A stretch of 64,000 bases of DNA, from assembly GCA_963693365.1 (NCBI GenBank), contig CAVNZM010000009.1, positions 8,804,001 through 8,868,000 of the forward strand, given 5' to 3'. The notes under the pieces are model-generated. The model was not told the DNA's origin. It was given only the letters and a program-made list of their open reading frames with translations, and made no database searches. Source of the stretch: Amoebidium appalachense. Taxonomy: Eukaryota; Ichthyosporea. The position numbers and the translations under genes are program-made. Shown here in pieces: positions 1-24,409 of the stretch (positions within the stretch are counted from its first letter, which is position 1; the number at the start of each line of letters is the position of its first letter).

Positions 1-13236
<13,236 letters not shown>

Positions 13237-13645
13237 GGTGAGCTGAATTTGGTACCACTTGTGGTGAAGGTTTTGTGAGACATGAAATTATGGGAGGATC
13301 TGTGGTACATGCGCGGTTTTGTTTAGGCGTGTATGCGAGGAGGAAAAGGAAAGGAAAGGCCCGTCCGGACGGGCTGAAGTATAAGTTTGAAGGGTTCTAG
13401 GAACTTCAAAAGCTTTACAGGCGCCCCATGCTGTTTGGACCAGCGCATACAGAAACGTGCCTACCCCCGTCTGCACTTGGTAGCCACTCCAATTGTTTAC
13501 ACATACACAGTGACAACCGCCAAACTTTGTAAAAAAAAAAAAAGAAAAAAGAAAAAAAAAAAAGGAAGAAAGGAGAGAAGGGGGGAACGGTGCGCGCCAA
13601 AACCCACGGTATCCAATCAAACGTGTTCGCCGTTTTGATTGCCAA

Positions 13646-14026
13646 ATGATTGGCTTCTTTCTGGTTTGCGCAATTAAAATCCTTATGGATTGGCGGTGTA
13701 ATCGGTTTCTGGTGTCTCCTGATCGTATGTGTAATATGTGTCGGGGGCGGTTTACTCGCGGCTGCATATCTATCAATAAGTGCAACCTGTTAGCTCACGT
13801 ATTAGAACCGGAGGTTATTGGCGGTTTTATTCTCTTTTCTTCCTCTCTTCCTCAATATATCCGTTTTAAGATGACTATCCTAGATCACCTTATTAATGCT
13901 GCACAGTATGATATTGTGATCCGGTGCCTTAACTTTCTTTCGGAGCCTACCGATGCTAGCCTCTGCTTACCCATAATCTGTATAATAGGGGTGTCATATA
14001 CTACGATGGCGCTCATTGTTGCCTAG
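13646..14026 (+). pseudogene. Decayed LINE 3' end, plus strand, diverged relative of the 14.8-17.8 kb LINE
   Basis: This open frame aligns by eye with the C-terminus of the minus-strand LINE next to it. DWRCNRF matches QWRSNKY, a Cys-rich stretch (CNMCRGRFTRGC) matches the region around NRSCIAKC, and ILDHLINAAQYDIVIRCLNFL matches ILDFILNTRNYDLFIRCIDWL. Identity is low, so it is a different subfamily or an old copy. It starts inside the element, with no reverse transcriptase upstream. It is followed by a roughly 120-bp tail (14028-14147) that recurs inverted at 40415-40517. It is read here as a 5'-truncated LINE insertion lying tail to tail with the larger element. Confidence -1.
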
Positions 14027-14027
14027 C

Positions 14028-14147
14028 ATGTACATATGTCACTGGCTGCATTTGATTGGCTGCGCTGGAAAACGCAGTAGGCCGTCGAATGTGGCTGGGC
14101 CTCCGGTAGTGTCCACGCAATACTATAACGTGTGTAAACCAATAAAA
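14028..14147 (+). repeat. LINE-associated terminal repeat, copy 1
   Basis: The reverse complement of this stretch nearly matches 40415-40517, sharing for example the core around GGCCTACTGCGTTTTCCAG and CCAATCAAATGCAGC. Copy 1 follows the plus-strand LINE fragment. Copy 2 lies beyond the 3' UTR of a minus-strand LINE copy, so in both cases it sits downstream of a LINE reading frame. It is probably a conserved 3' terminal segment of this LINE superfamily. Confidence -1.
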
Positions 14148-14399
14148 TCATTACGAGCTGGTAGTTGCCAGTTCGACGCTGCCTTCGAGCAGCTTATCCT
14201 GGATCTCATGGTCCCCATGGAGGGGCGCCGAGGCTCGATCCCGGGTTTCGCTGCGCTCGGCCCGGGGCTCCGGCCCGGGGTCGCCCCCCGTCGGGTTCGC
14301 CGGGGCACGACCCCAGAAAGTCCTCGCATTACATGGACACGTTCGAAAACCTACATTGGAAAAGCCCGTTCTCCAATTATGTACCGGCTCAATCTTACA

Positions 14400-14614
14400 C
14401 GTGCAATTCAAATAAATAAGGGGGGTTTACGCTGTTTACTCGAGGCAAAGAGAACCAGTCTCAGGTATGGGGGGGGTTTTGCTCGGAATATCCCCTCAGC
14501 GGTATATCATGATCACGTACATAGATGTCGGGTGGTGACTATATATCAGGGTTTACTTTCTCTACGAGACACCATAAAGACTACAAGGAGAAATCAATTA
14601 GTTGGGGTTCCCCG

Positions 14615-14646
<32 letters not shown>

Positions 14647-14711
14647 TTTTTTTAATTTTAATTTTAATTTTTTTTAAAGGGGCTTCCCTCGGGACACTCG
14701 GTATCAGCTGG

Positions 14712-14766
<55 letters not shown>

Positions 14767-17700
14767 TGTTTGTGTGTGTGTGTGCGCTATAATTTTGTAG
14801 TGATGTGTTTCTCAAGCCAATCAATACATCTAATAAACAGGTCGTAGTTACGCGTGTTTAGTATAAAATCAAGGATGTTGTAATTTACAGGTAGGCTATC
14901 TTTCTGGGTGTCTGTTGTGAATGTGACGTGTGTGTGTTGCGGTATTATGTGGTCTATCAAACTACATTTGGCGATACATGACCGGTTAAACTGGTGTGTG
15001 TGTGTGTTGTTTGGGCATGCAAATGATGCCACCTTATACTTATTAGATCTCCACTGTATAGCACGTGTACAGTAAAAGCGTGGTAATTGATCAATAATAC
15101 CATCAGCTAGAGAAAGACCAGTTCTACAGGAAGGTAATATGTATTTAGGTGTTATACACTTGCGAGTGCCATATTTGGCAATATGGTTGAGGCGGTCAGT
15201 ATATATAAAACGAGACATAAGGCTTAGTTTTTCAAGGTGTATGCTTTCATCGGGTCTAGTGTCGTGTGGTATCTTTTTCCATTTGTTATATTGCGTGATT
15301 ATCTTGTGATTGTGTACATGTTTAATAAGTAAGTGGCAGTCCAAAGTCACACACACACTATTGCGGGGTTTATTTGTATTTGTGCCCAGGGGAGAAGGGG
15401 AGAGAGAGGGGAGGAAAGAGGGGAGAGGTGAGGAGGGGACAGGTCGGATAGAGAAGAGAGGGTGGGAGGGCAAATACTTCTTTAAGCGGCTTATGTGCTT
15501 ATTGAATTTCAGCGCGAGATAGGATACTCTAGCAGCTATTGGGACCAGACCATATATCGAGAGCGTTACAGGCCCAGGTTTACAACAGTTGTTAGATAGA
15601 AAGGAGGCAACTTCTGCTTCAAGGAAATTTGCCAAGGGTTTAAGCGCTCTAGTTCTCTCTTTCTTGATCCAAGCGGCGAGAAGGGGTAAACCATATTCAC
15701 ATGCCGGGAAGACAAAAGTGCGAATAAATGTAAGTCTAATAGAAGGATGGAGGGGTGTGTCTTTAAAAATATTAGCCGAGAAGAAAGCTAACCGCTTACG
15801 AGCCAACTCTACCCTCTTTTCGACCATATGGGGAAACATAACACCAACAGAATCAACCGGAACACCAAGATATTTGTATTCTGGAACTATAGGTACAGGT
15901 TTAGATGATAATGTAAATGTGTGTAAATTGTTAGCTATATCAGGTACAAGAACACCACATTTGTCTATGTTAAGGATCATAGGGTTTGCCTTGCACCACT
16001 CTGACACTACATCGAACAATCTTTGCAGGCGTCTAGGGGTACGGGCAAGGAGGGACAGATCATCAGCATAGAGAAGTGCAGGCGGAAAGTTATTAATAGG
16101 GTCATCGTTTTCGGCGTAAATCTTGACAGCCAAATCATCTATAAATAGGTTAAACAAAAAGGGGCTAAGCAATGAACCCTGCAAGAGACCTCTAGTACGA
16201 GCAAAACCATATGAAAGATGCCCATTAACCACAGCTCTACCATAGGTTTGAGACAAGAGTGCTTCTAACAGAACACCAATGCAGTGTGGTACACCCCGTG
16301 CAGCAAGCTTTTCCCATAGGAGACCAGGGGAGACAGAATCGTAAGCAGTTTTCCAATCAATAAAGCCAACATATTGTGCACCAACTTGCATAGAATCGTG
16401 CAGTGCCATTATTTGAACATAACATGAATTGTTTTTACGAAAAGCGGATTGGCATGGGTGTATGTGAAGAATAGATTGAAACCTAGGGTGGTGTGCAAAT
16501 AACCTAAGTAAGCAAGCTTCAAAGAATCTACGAACAACCTGGGTTAGTGTAATGGGGCGAAAGGATGATATGGGGCCCTCAGAGTCCTTCTTAACTATGG
16601 GGATCACTAAGGTATCTAACCAAGATGACGGGACATGTCCACATTTAACACACCAAGAAAAGAGAGAGCTTGACATGATAGTAAGATCAGGTTTAATAGC
16701 ACGATCACTTTCCTTTTGTGGGTAGGAGGGAACAAGGATTTTAAGAAACCCAGCAGGGAGTCCATCAGGTCCACAAGACTTACTAGAGCTATAACTAGAT
16801 ATCACAGACCATATGGCATCGGGGCTGAAAAAGGGGAGGATCGATTCTATGGGGATAGATGGGTCTACAGGCCACACAATAGGTTTCTGAGCGGGGGTCC
16901 TATCTTTAAACAGTTCCGAGAAATACTTATCAGAGTCTATGAGGGGGTCTCCAGTGGTATCACCAATAATACGAGCAGGGGGGCCAAATCGATTCATACT
17001 AGCAAGCCGGCGCAAGCTTTCCTTTTGAGACAGGGGTTCACCTAGTCTAGCGGGAGTGGTGTTTGGTAACAAGAGAGCATCGGGATATTCCTTCCTACCA
17101 CCGCCAGCATAATCACCGAGATCTATCAAATCATCAACAATAAAGTTAGTGCATGTATCTAGTACGAGATGTGAATCTGGCCTGGCTTGTGCAGATTCTA
17201 ATAGGCGCATATATATAGGGTGTTTCGTAGCATAGCATACACATACATCAACTCTACCCCACTGTGACTTAAGCTGGGATAGACGGAGGCGAAAGGTGGG
17301 AGGAGGAGGGGGGAGCAGATCAAGGGAGATCTTAGGTAGGAAAAGGATAGGAGAGTGGTCAGATGACCTAGAGAGGTTAGGAGGGAGAGAGAGTTTTGAC
17401 ATGGTTGATGGCCAAAAGGCCACTCCCCAGTCGGTGTTGTGGGCATGGGATATTTGAGGGAACCGCAAAGTGTGACTTTGGACATACCTTGCTAAAGGGA
17501 TAGCACGCTCCGGGGGCTTAGATGGGTACCCGACACTCACTTGCAGTGTGTCTGTGTGGTGGAGTCGCGTGTTAAAATCACCTAAAATAACAGTGGACAT
17601 TGGTAACTGTGACAACTCGTGAGTCAATTCGACAACCGACATAGATGGTGGGTAATATACAAAAGTAAAAACATTAGAAAGAAACTCTATAGAAACCGAG

Positions 17701-17930
17701 AATTCCGTTTTTGCTACCGGTTTGCACTTCACTCTCACGTGTGGTGCGGAAAGTAACACGATCACCAAAGTTTGAATCTCCCGCCAACCGCAGCGCAATT
17801 GCATGCGCAAAGCCAGATCTATTCACCAATCGCGTGCCGACAATAAAAATGTTAAGTCTTACAGGGCACAGAATCGCGGAACGATACAAATGCAATCCGG
17901 TTCGATAAATTGGACTAACCTGGTCCAATC
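14400..17930 (-). mobile_element. Non-LTR retrotransposon (LINE), nearly complete, minus strand
   Basis: The element comprises the 14,787-17,810 reading frame plus a 3' UTR down to about 14,400. The UTR holds a (CA)n array (14714-14783 on the plus strand as TG), an A-rich stretch (plus-strand T tract 14615-14680), and a unique segment (about 14,420-14,600). The same order recurs with only small differences at 40,530-40,900, so the microsatellite and A-rich stretch belong to the element. The 5' end is not sharply defined: another minus-strand frame (17674-17928) overlaps the start, suggesting a frameshift or truncation in the endonuclease N-terminus. No target-site duplication was identified. 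Confidence -1.
14787..17810 (-). CDS. LINE ORF2-type protein: AP endonuclease (partial) and reverse transcriptase
   Basis: An uninterrupted frame of 1007 codons. An apurinic-type endonuclease is shown by VILGDFNTR near residue 95 and SRSSDHSPI near residue 150. The N-terminal endonuclease strand with its first catalytic Asn/Glu is missing, so the protein may be inactive or begin upstream in a shifted frame. Reverse transcriptase motifs follow in order: SFRPITLTQ, GFIDWKTAYDSV, GLLQGSLLSPFLFNLFIDDL and the catalytic YADDLSLL (about residue 610). There is no RNase H domain. The C-terminal region is Cys/His-rich (CPNNTHTHQF, CIAKC) and may bind nucleic acid. Such proteins nick target DNA and prime reverse transcription there. 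Absence of stops over 3 kb suggests a fairly recent insertion. Confidence -1.
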   Translation of the reverse strand: MRMQLRCGWREIQTLVIVLLSAPHVRVKCKPVAKTEFSVSIEFLSNVFTFVYYPPSMSVVELTHELSQLPMSTVILGDFNTRLHHTDTLQVSVGYPSKPPERAIPLARYVQSHTLRFPQISHAHNTDWGVAFWPSTMSKLSLPPNLSRSSDHSPILFLPKISLDLLPPPPPTFRLRLSQLKSQWGRVDVCVCYATKHPIYMRLLESAQARPDSHLVLDTCTNFIVDDLIDLGDYAGGGRKEYPDALLLPNTTPARLGEPLSQKESLRRLASMNRFGPPARIIGDTTGDPLIDSDKYFSELFKDRTPAQKPIVWPVDPSIPIESILPFFSPDAIWSVISSYSSSKSCGPDGLPAGFLKILVPSYPQKESDRAIKPDLTIMSSSLFSWCVKCGHVPSSWLDTLVIPIVKKDSEGPISSFRPITLTQVVRRFFEACLLRLFAHHPRFQSILHIHPCQSAFRKNNSCYVQIMALHDSMQVGAQYVGFIDWKTAYDSVSPGLLWEKLAARGVPHCIGVLLEALLSQTYGRAVVNGHLSYGFARTRGLLQGSLLSPFLFNLFIDDLAVKIYAENDDPINNFPPALLYADDLSLLARTPRRLQRLFDVVSEWCKANPMILNIDKCGVLVPDIANNLHTFTLSSKPVPIVPEYKYLGVPVDSVGVMFPHMVEKRVELARKRLAFFSANIFKDTPLHPSIRLTFIRTFVFPACEYGLPLLAAWIKKERTRALKPLANFLEAEVASFLSNNCCKPGPVTLSIYGLVPIAARVSYLALKFNKHISRLKKYLPSHPLFSIRPVPSSPLPSFLPSLSPSPLGTNTNKPRNSVCVTLDCHLLIKHVHNHKIITQYNKWKKIPHDTRPDESIHLEKLSLMSRFIYTDRLNHIAKYGTRKCITPKYILPSCRTGLSLADGIIDQLPRFYCTRAIQWRSNKYKVASFACPNNTHTHQFNRSCIAKCSLIDHIIPQHTHVTFTTDTQKDSLPVNYNILDFILNTRNYDLFIRCIDWLEKHITTKL

Positions 17931-18720
17931 AACAGGCCCAAAACGAGCGAAGAATCATAAAAGGCTATTTAAAGCGCCTAATCAATCTGCCGGGAAACGT
18001 AATCGCGGACATGGCGTCATCAGGGCCTCGGGTTTTCGCCCGGGTGGCTAACGCCCCTCCATGACTAAGTCTAGGGGGAACAAAGGTCAGGTTTGGCTGG
18101 CGTGGCCACGCAGTAAGAAGTCGGAACGAAAAAAATAGGATTTCTTTTCTCCCCCTTTATTGTTTCCTTTCTGTATCTCTTTATTTTTTCCCCCCTCATA
18201 CAGTTTAATAGTTCCCCCCCCCCCCCCCCCCCCCCCCCCTCCATCTTGTCCCCCCAAAGATCATAGGCTAGACGTCACACATACACACCGTGACACATAT
18301 GTACACGCACGCACACACACACACACACACACCGTACACGCACACGCACACACATACATACACACGCACGCACACACACACACGCACACACACACACACA
18401 CATGCACGCAGGCACGCAGGCACGCACGCACGCACGCACGCACGCACACACACACAGCCCCCCACACACACATGCAAGCACAAACACACACCACGCACGC
18501 GCAGAGTCTCACCCACACAACTCCTAACTAGAAATCCACCAACTCCTAACTAGAAATCCAACCCATCCCCACACTACAGCACCCATAATATAGCTATAGT
18601 GCTTCACCTCATCCCACGTGCACGCAATAGATGGCCGCCACAGTTCCCGCCATGGCTGGACTCGAGTATATCAGCATATTAAAGAAAAAACAGGGGCGGC
18701 TGAGAGAGTGATCAGGAGAG

Positions 18721-18896
<176 letters not shown>

Positions 18897-19835
18897 TATA
18901 TATATAGAGAGAGAGACGTCGAGAGAGAGAGAGAGATCTATAGACGCGTTGTGAGAGAGAGGAGGAGGAGAAGAGAGAGAGGGGGAGAGACAGAAGGGGA
19001 GCGAGGGGGAGGCTGGGAGGGAGTGAGGGAGGGAAAGAGAGAGAGAGATGGACGGAGGGAAAGAGAGGGAGGGGGAGGCGGGGGGGGGGGGGGGGGGGAG
19101 GGGGGGGGGGGGGGGGGAGAGAGAGAGAGAGCCTCGGGGAGAGGGAGAGATCTAGAGAGGGGGGGGGGGGGGGGGGGGGGCTCGCATGCATAATGGGGGG
19201 GGGGGGGGGGATTGGGGAGGGTATTATGATCGAGATATTGCACCCATCATACACCTGGATGTGTCACAATGGTTTTAGAGCCTAGAAGACTGGATCCATA
19301 TTTTCATGCCACGGGTTCATGATCAGTCACGTTCGCCCGTCACGTACAGTCGTGGCATTTATTTGAACTGCGCACGTTTCGAATCGTCGGTTTTATAATG
19401 TCGAGTGGCATATCTCAAACCAGCTTCTGATTGGTAGACCTAAAATCCCCAGACATGATTGGTCGAGTTTTGCGCCAATCGTTTCCTTTGCCCAATCATA
19501 ATCATACATAAACACCAAAAATGGATATTTTGTCATTTTGTTTGGAGTCGAGATCTCAGCTACAGCTCGAAAGCCGAAACACGTACGGAACGTTGTACGC
19601 CAGGACTGGCAAGCCTACAAAGCAATAGGTAGAGGGCCAAAAAAGAAAGAAAGATTGTATATTAAATATTGTTTTCTTTAGTTTGTAAACACCGTCAAGG
19701 CTTAGTGTACTGTGTTTTAGAACATTGGGGATTCTCCGGTGGCACGCTGCACGCACCGACTATGTGCAGGACGGGAACTCACCAAGCCATGAAATGATCA
19801 TACGTCATTCTTAGGTGGTCGCCCCAGCCAAACTC

Positions 19836-19842
19836 TATAAAA
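19836..19842 (+). promoter_or_regulatory. TATA-box candidate upstream of the beta-helix gene
   Basis: TATAAAA in a repeat-free stretch about 630 bp before the ATG at 20,467. If used, the 5' UTR would be long or spliced. A second AT-rich site near 20,300 is an alternative. Position and consensus are the only evidence. Confidence -1.
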
Positions 19843-20466
19843 GCAAACATTCTCGCTCTCCTGTGGAACATTCATGTGCTGCTAGCCCTACACAACTCAC
19901 TTGCTGATTTTTGAACACTCTTCGATCAGTGCCCCGCGGGACCCACATGCACCCAAAGTCGGTGGTGTACTGGACAAAATTTTCAACAACAGAAAACGTA
20001 ACGGTTGCAAAAAGGAGAGGGTGGAAATCAATCTGAAGCTTCATAACGTTGTCCTCTTTCAGGCGCTGAATTTACACACCCTATCAGTCTCCGCGTTGCA
20101 GAAAGAAATAGCGCCACCATAGCTTGCCTGAACTCCGGGGTACCAGTCCTCCGTACGTATCAGTGGCAAAAATCATACCCATATATCTGTTTAGTGACCC
20201 TATTATACTTACAACAGAGTCACCTATTGAACACAAAGCAGGCCAGGTCGGGCTTTGACCTATACATATGATATTATTTCACTGAAAAGACTACATATAT
20301 AGTATTTGAAACTCTGAGTCAAATTTATATTTGCTCGAGCGCTGAAAAGCCGCATTCGCCGTTACAGTTGACACCCCGCGGTGTGCATCACCTTGTCAAT
20401 ACAAACATCTACTCGTTGTGCCACCACCACCGTGAACAATCACATCCACACACAAAACTTCCGAAA

Positions 20467-22161
20467 ATGGTTAATGCGATGTTATGGTTTTTCCCAGAGG
20501 AACCACCAGCGGCCAAGGGTGGGGCATCAACTGGGAACGATGCAGGCGGGCCGGAGGGCCAAATTATTCCTCCAGTCACAACGTCAAGTTATAACAGCGC
20601 GGAATGTGGCACATATCGGCCGGCAGAAGCGCACACGGAGCTCGACCCCGCCCGAAAATGGTACAAACGGTGTCGTGTTGTGATCGCTGTTGTGTTCATC
20701 CTTATAATCGTCGTTGTTGGAGTAGCACTTCTTTCTGTGTATTTATCAGGTGGATTTAACGGTTCAAGCGCCCAATCAGCATCGCAAGATAAGCAACAAC
20801 TGCTCACCACAACCACCGCTATGCCTACCACCGACAGCCACAACACTTCTCTGCACACACATAACACTACTATTACTCCCACCGTAGGTTCGGTACCTAT
20901 CCCCACGTCAACTGCAACCAGCCCAAACGCGTCTTCACCCACACAGACTCCTTCACCGCGAGGGCCCGTTTACGAAGTGTGGAATGAGTGCAAGTGTGCA
21001 GGGGCCGTAGTAAACAACATGTGCTATGAAAGTCTGCAGACGGCTATAAACGCATCACCAAACGGCACAGTGGTGGTGGTTGGAAACATGGTGGTTCTGT
21101 GGGAAATCGCGCTGATGAGATCGATTAACCTAATCGGATCGAACTGCAAAGGTCAAAGACCGATTATTCTTGCCGACTTCTACACTGCCCCCGCCAACGA
21201 CACGAAGGGAATTTTCCGTGTGGCGGCCACTGAATTGCAGGTTAACTTTACAAATATTCATTTTAAGCGGGTTAAGGGGGACGTTTCGGTCATCCGGACA
21301 ATGGAGGTCGACAGCGACACTCCATATGACGTCACTGTGTATATCCAACTCTACGTTGTAAATATGGGTATCCAGAATTGCATTTTTGATAGTTTTACCA
21401 CGTCCATGCAGGGGGGTTCAGCGATATTTCTTGCTCGTGCGGGCTTTATAACGATCAACGGGTGCACATTTACAAACAACACCGTTGTGAACGAGAATGG
21501 CGCATACGGCGGCGGGGGGGCTGTATGGTTTTTCGGTACCGTCGCCGGTCGCCCAATCATGATAAGTAACACCAGGTTTATCGGGAATACACACTATTTC
21601 CCACACGGAATGGGTGGTGGTATGGGTATAAGTACTGTTGCTACACCCACCAGAATAACGAATTGTATTTTCGATAAGAATAGCGCCCCGGGTGGTGGTG
21701 CGCTTTATGTTGCTGACGTCAACGAAAATGGAACGCTGACTGTTGATTCGTCCAGCTTCACCAATAATATCGCACCAACGTCGTTAGGTTGGAATGCGCG
21801 TGGTGGGGCTGTTTGGTTGCAGAGTGTTTCAGGGAAAGCATTTATTTCCGGACACTTTGAAAATAACTCTTGCCCACAGGATAGGGGGGGTGCAATAGCT
21901 GCAAACAAAATTCGAACAGGTGGGTCTGTAACTGTAGGTGGAACTTTCATAGGAAATTTCGCTGGGAAGGGTGCAGCTGGATATGATCTTGGGCTGAAAG
22001 GCCTAGAAAGGGGTGCTATGTTGATTTTTGATAGAAGTGCTTTTAGAAATAACAAAAGCAACACAACCAATATGGTGATCAGGGTAGAACGGGAAAATGG
22101 CCCTGAAATTTCAGTCTATGAAAATGGGTACGATGGGGACCGACTGGTGTATGCCGTGTAG
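20467..22161 (+). CDS. Type II membrane protein with Ser/Thr stalk and right-handed beta-helix domain, intronless
   Basis: The start is the ATG in AAAATGG; the frame is open further upstream, but only non-ATG codons precede. The product is 564 aa. Residues 1-70 are a cytoplasmic tail. One hydrophobic segment (VVIAVVFILIIVVVGVALL) follows Lys/Arg residues, so the C-terminus should face outside. Next comes a Thr/Ser/Pro-rich stalk of about 80 aa with many Asn-x-Ser/Thr sites. The rest is a parallel beta-helix of the pectin-lyase-like kind: repeated turns with NCIFD, NGCTFTNN, NTRFIGN, NCIFDKNSAPGGGALYV and DSSSFTNNIA, separated by Gly-rich GGGAVW/RGGAVW turns. This pattern occurs in adhesins and polysaccharide-binding or -cleaving proteins; catalytic residues cannot be assigned. 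AATAAA lies 145 bp past the stop. Lack of introns is unusual here. Confidence -1.
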   Translation: MVNAMLWFFPEEPPAAKGGASTGNDAGGPEGQIIPPVTTSSYNSAECGTYRPAEAHTELDPARKWYKRCRVVIAVVFILIIVVVGVALLSVYLSGGFNGSSAQSASQDKQQLLTTTTAMPTTDSHNTSLHTHNTTITPTVGSVPIPTSTATSPNASSPTQTPSPRGPVYEVWNECKCAGAVVNNMCYESLQTAINASPNGTVVVVGNMVVLWEIALMRSINLIGSNCKGQRPIILADFYTAPANDTKGIFRVAATELQVNFTNIHFKRVKGDVSVIRTMEVDSDTPYDVTVYIQLYVVNMGIQNCIFDSFTTSMQGGSAIFLARAGFITINGCTFTNNTVVNENGAYGGGGAVWFFGTVAGRPIMISNTRFIGNTHYFPHGMGGGMGISTVATPTRITNCIFDKNSAPGGGALYVADVNENGTLTVDSSSFTNNIAPTSLGWNARGGAVWLQSVSGKAFISGHFENNSCPQDRGGAIAANKIRTGGSVTVGGTFIGNFAGKGAAGYDLGLKGLERGAMLIFDRSAFRNNKSNTTNMVIRVERENGPEISVYENGYDGDRLVYAV

Positions 22162-22306
22162 ATCTTAAAAAGTGCGGAAAATATGAATGTCGAGTGACTT
22201 GTTATTAAGATTTTTGTAAATTTGGTGATTGAATGATTCGTGCACTTTTCGAATTTGGCCTCTGTTTCATCTATAACCATTTTTTCTGATTCTTATGCAG
22301 AACGCA

Positions 22307-22312
22307 AATAAA
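22307..22312 (+). promoter_or_regulatory. Polyadenylation signal AATAAA of the beta-helix gene
   Basis: Canonical hexamer about 145 bp beyond the stop codon, before a poly-C/(CAA)n tract, on the same strand as the gene. Likely marks the transcript 3' end. Confidence -1.
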
Positions 22313-22354
22313 ATGGGGCGAGAAAACCAGCCACAGTGTTGATGTTACTGACTG

Positions 22355-22390
<36 letters not shown>

Positions 22391-22469
22391 ACCCACCCCC
22401 CCCACCCCATCCTAGCAGCCCATGGACATTGTCTTCCCTTCCCTCTGCCACCTCGACCATCGCACACAC

Positions 22470-22503
<34 letters not shown>

Positions 22504-22813
22504 AAACAACAACACACACGCGCGCGCACGCGCACACACACAAACACATGTACAAATGGAAAAAGGGTAACAAAAAATCATTAAAAAACATGAACGGTTC
22601 TCTCAACCTTGCTCGTGCCCTTTCTACGCCTCTCCCCATCACTCACCTCCAACGTATCAAATTTCATCCTCATATTATGCATAAGCTGGTCGGCCGTGCA
22701 CACGCATGCATATATGCGCACATGTAATACTATTTCCCATTTACCGATTCCCACCCACTATCCACAGACACTAAACAACCTATAGACCTAAAAAAAGACG
22801 TCTTAAGCTTAAC

Positions 22814-22885
22814 ATGTCAATGCTGAAGGACATCGTACAGCTGTACATGTCCGCGCAAATCTTTTACAGCACACTGATGAAACAA
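22814..22885 (+). CDS. Possible first coding exon of an unidentified plus-strand gene
   Basis: ATG followed by 24 codons (SMLKDIVQLYMSAQIFYST, then LMKQ) ending at a good donor, CAA|gtaaat. A C-rich tract begins about 25 nt beyond, as seen after most confirmed donors in this window. No continuation was found with confidence; candidate AG sites lie near 23,050 and 23,150. The frame upstream has a stop, so the ATG would be the start. It may be chance, as no homolog is recognised. Confidence -1.
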
Positions 22886-23175
22886 GTAAATACATCCACT
22901 GCAGTACCCGCTTCCCTTCCCCCTCTCCTCCACCCCCCCTCCCCCCCACCCCCCCCCGCCCTTCCTCCACACCCTCACCCCCCTCCCCCTAGCACACACA
23001 CACACACACACACACACACATTGTGGCCCACAACGTCACACCAGTTTGCAGGCACACACGCAGAGCTGTTCACGTGCGTGCAGGCACACACACACACACA
23101 AAACTACACTCGCAGCGGGTGGGCTGCTCTCTCCCTACACACAGAAGGAGGTTGCTAGAAGAAATGTCGCAAGCG

Positions 23176-23211
<36 letters not shown>

Positions 23212-23329
23212 GGGGGAGGGGAGGGGGAGGGGAGGGGGAAGGCGAAGCACATGAATCAAGTAGTGGAATCAATTTTGTGGTGCCAATGCATGTGTTGTGA
23301 ACACCGTAATGTGTGTGTGTGGTGGTGGT

Positions 23330-23360
<31 letters not shown>

Positions 23361-24378
23361 GTGTTGTGTGTGCGTGTGTTTGTGTGTGTGGGGGGGGGGG
23401 GGGAGGGGGGGGAGGGGGGGAGAAGGGGGGAGGAGGCGCGTGTTGCTGTGGGCCAGGGGGGAGGGGGGGGGGGGGGGGGGGGGGATGCAACTACATGGTG
23501 TCAGCAGTGAAAAGGAGATGGCACCGAGAAAGGCCAATGGCAGAGATAACTTAAATGAATATCCGAAAGTCTTTTTTTCTCGTTTGCAATTGACTGGACT
23601 TATATAACAACCGATCGAGGTTTAAGTATCCACTGCATACTTAGGAGGCAAGAGAAATTCGAAAGCTAAACGAGTTAGGCAATAGTAAGTGCATACTGAG
23701 ATACAACAAAAATGAAGTGCAGATAGGACCAAGACATAGATAGCCAGAGTCGAGGAGGGATTGTTCTGATTGGGTGACGAAGCATGCATCATAAACCATA
23801 CATAAACCGAAGAGATCTACTAATAATAGAACCACACATGCACAGAAACCTGATGCGGAATGTTTATTTGGCCTTCACTGCATGAGTGCTGGATAGATAC
23901 TTTCTGTAATGCAATCTTTGATGCAGATTTACAAGCGCGATAATAGGCGCATCATACCTATATATATAGCCTGAGCACGCGTCAGCCGGATCCCAATTTT
24001 TAACAACCCTCGAAAACTCACCGGAAACCCAATGGCGTTTTTATGAGGGAAAAAAAGGTAGAAGCGGTCTTCTGTCTAAAGATCAACGGGAAGAAAAATT
24101 CTTCTCGGTGCTTTTGTACGTAGCTAGCCAATAAACAACGAAGAAAAGGTTTTTATCAAGCTTACAAAAGACAGTAGTATGTACATATTAAATAGTATGC
24201 GATCTGTGGCAACACAAATTCAGTTTTGGCAGAAACCCCCAGAGGGGACAGAAAAAGAGAAGCACAAAAAGGGAAGGGGGGATCAAAAAGAGGGAGAACC
24301 TGTCATGTCCATTATCAACGAGAAAAAGCTTCCTCAACGCGAAGCAAGATAAAAAAACATCTGCAAGCGCTAACCCTA

Positions 24379-24409
<31 letters not shown>

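Noticed and set aside
14160-14340. GC-rich segment with a Pol III B-box-like GGCTCGATCCC
   Set aside because: No A box at the right spacing and no cloverleaf; possibly a SINE relic but unsupported.
20368-20466. Longer N-terminus for the beta-helix protein
   Set aside because: The extended frame would begin at TTG, and the first ATG with good context is 20,467.
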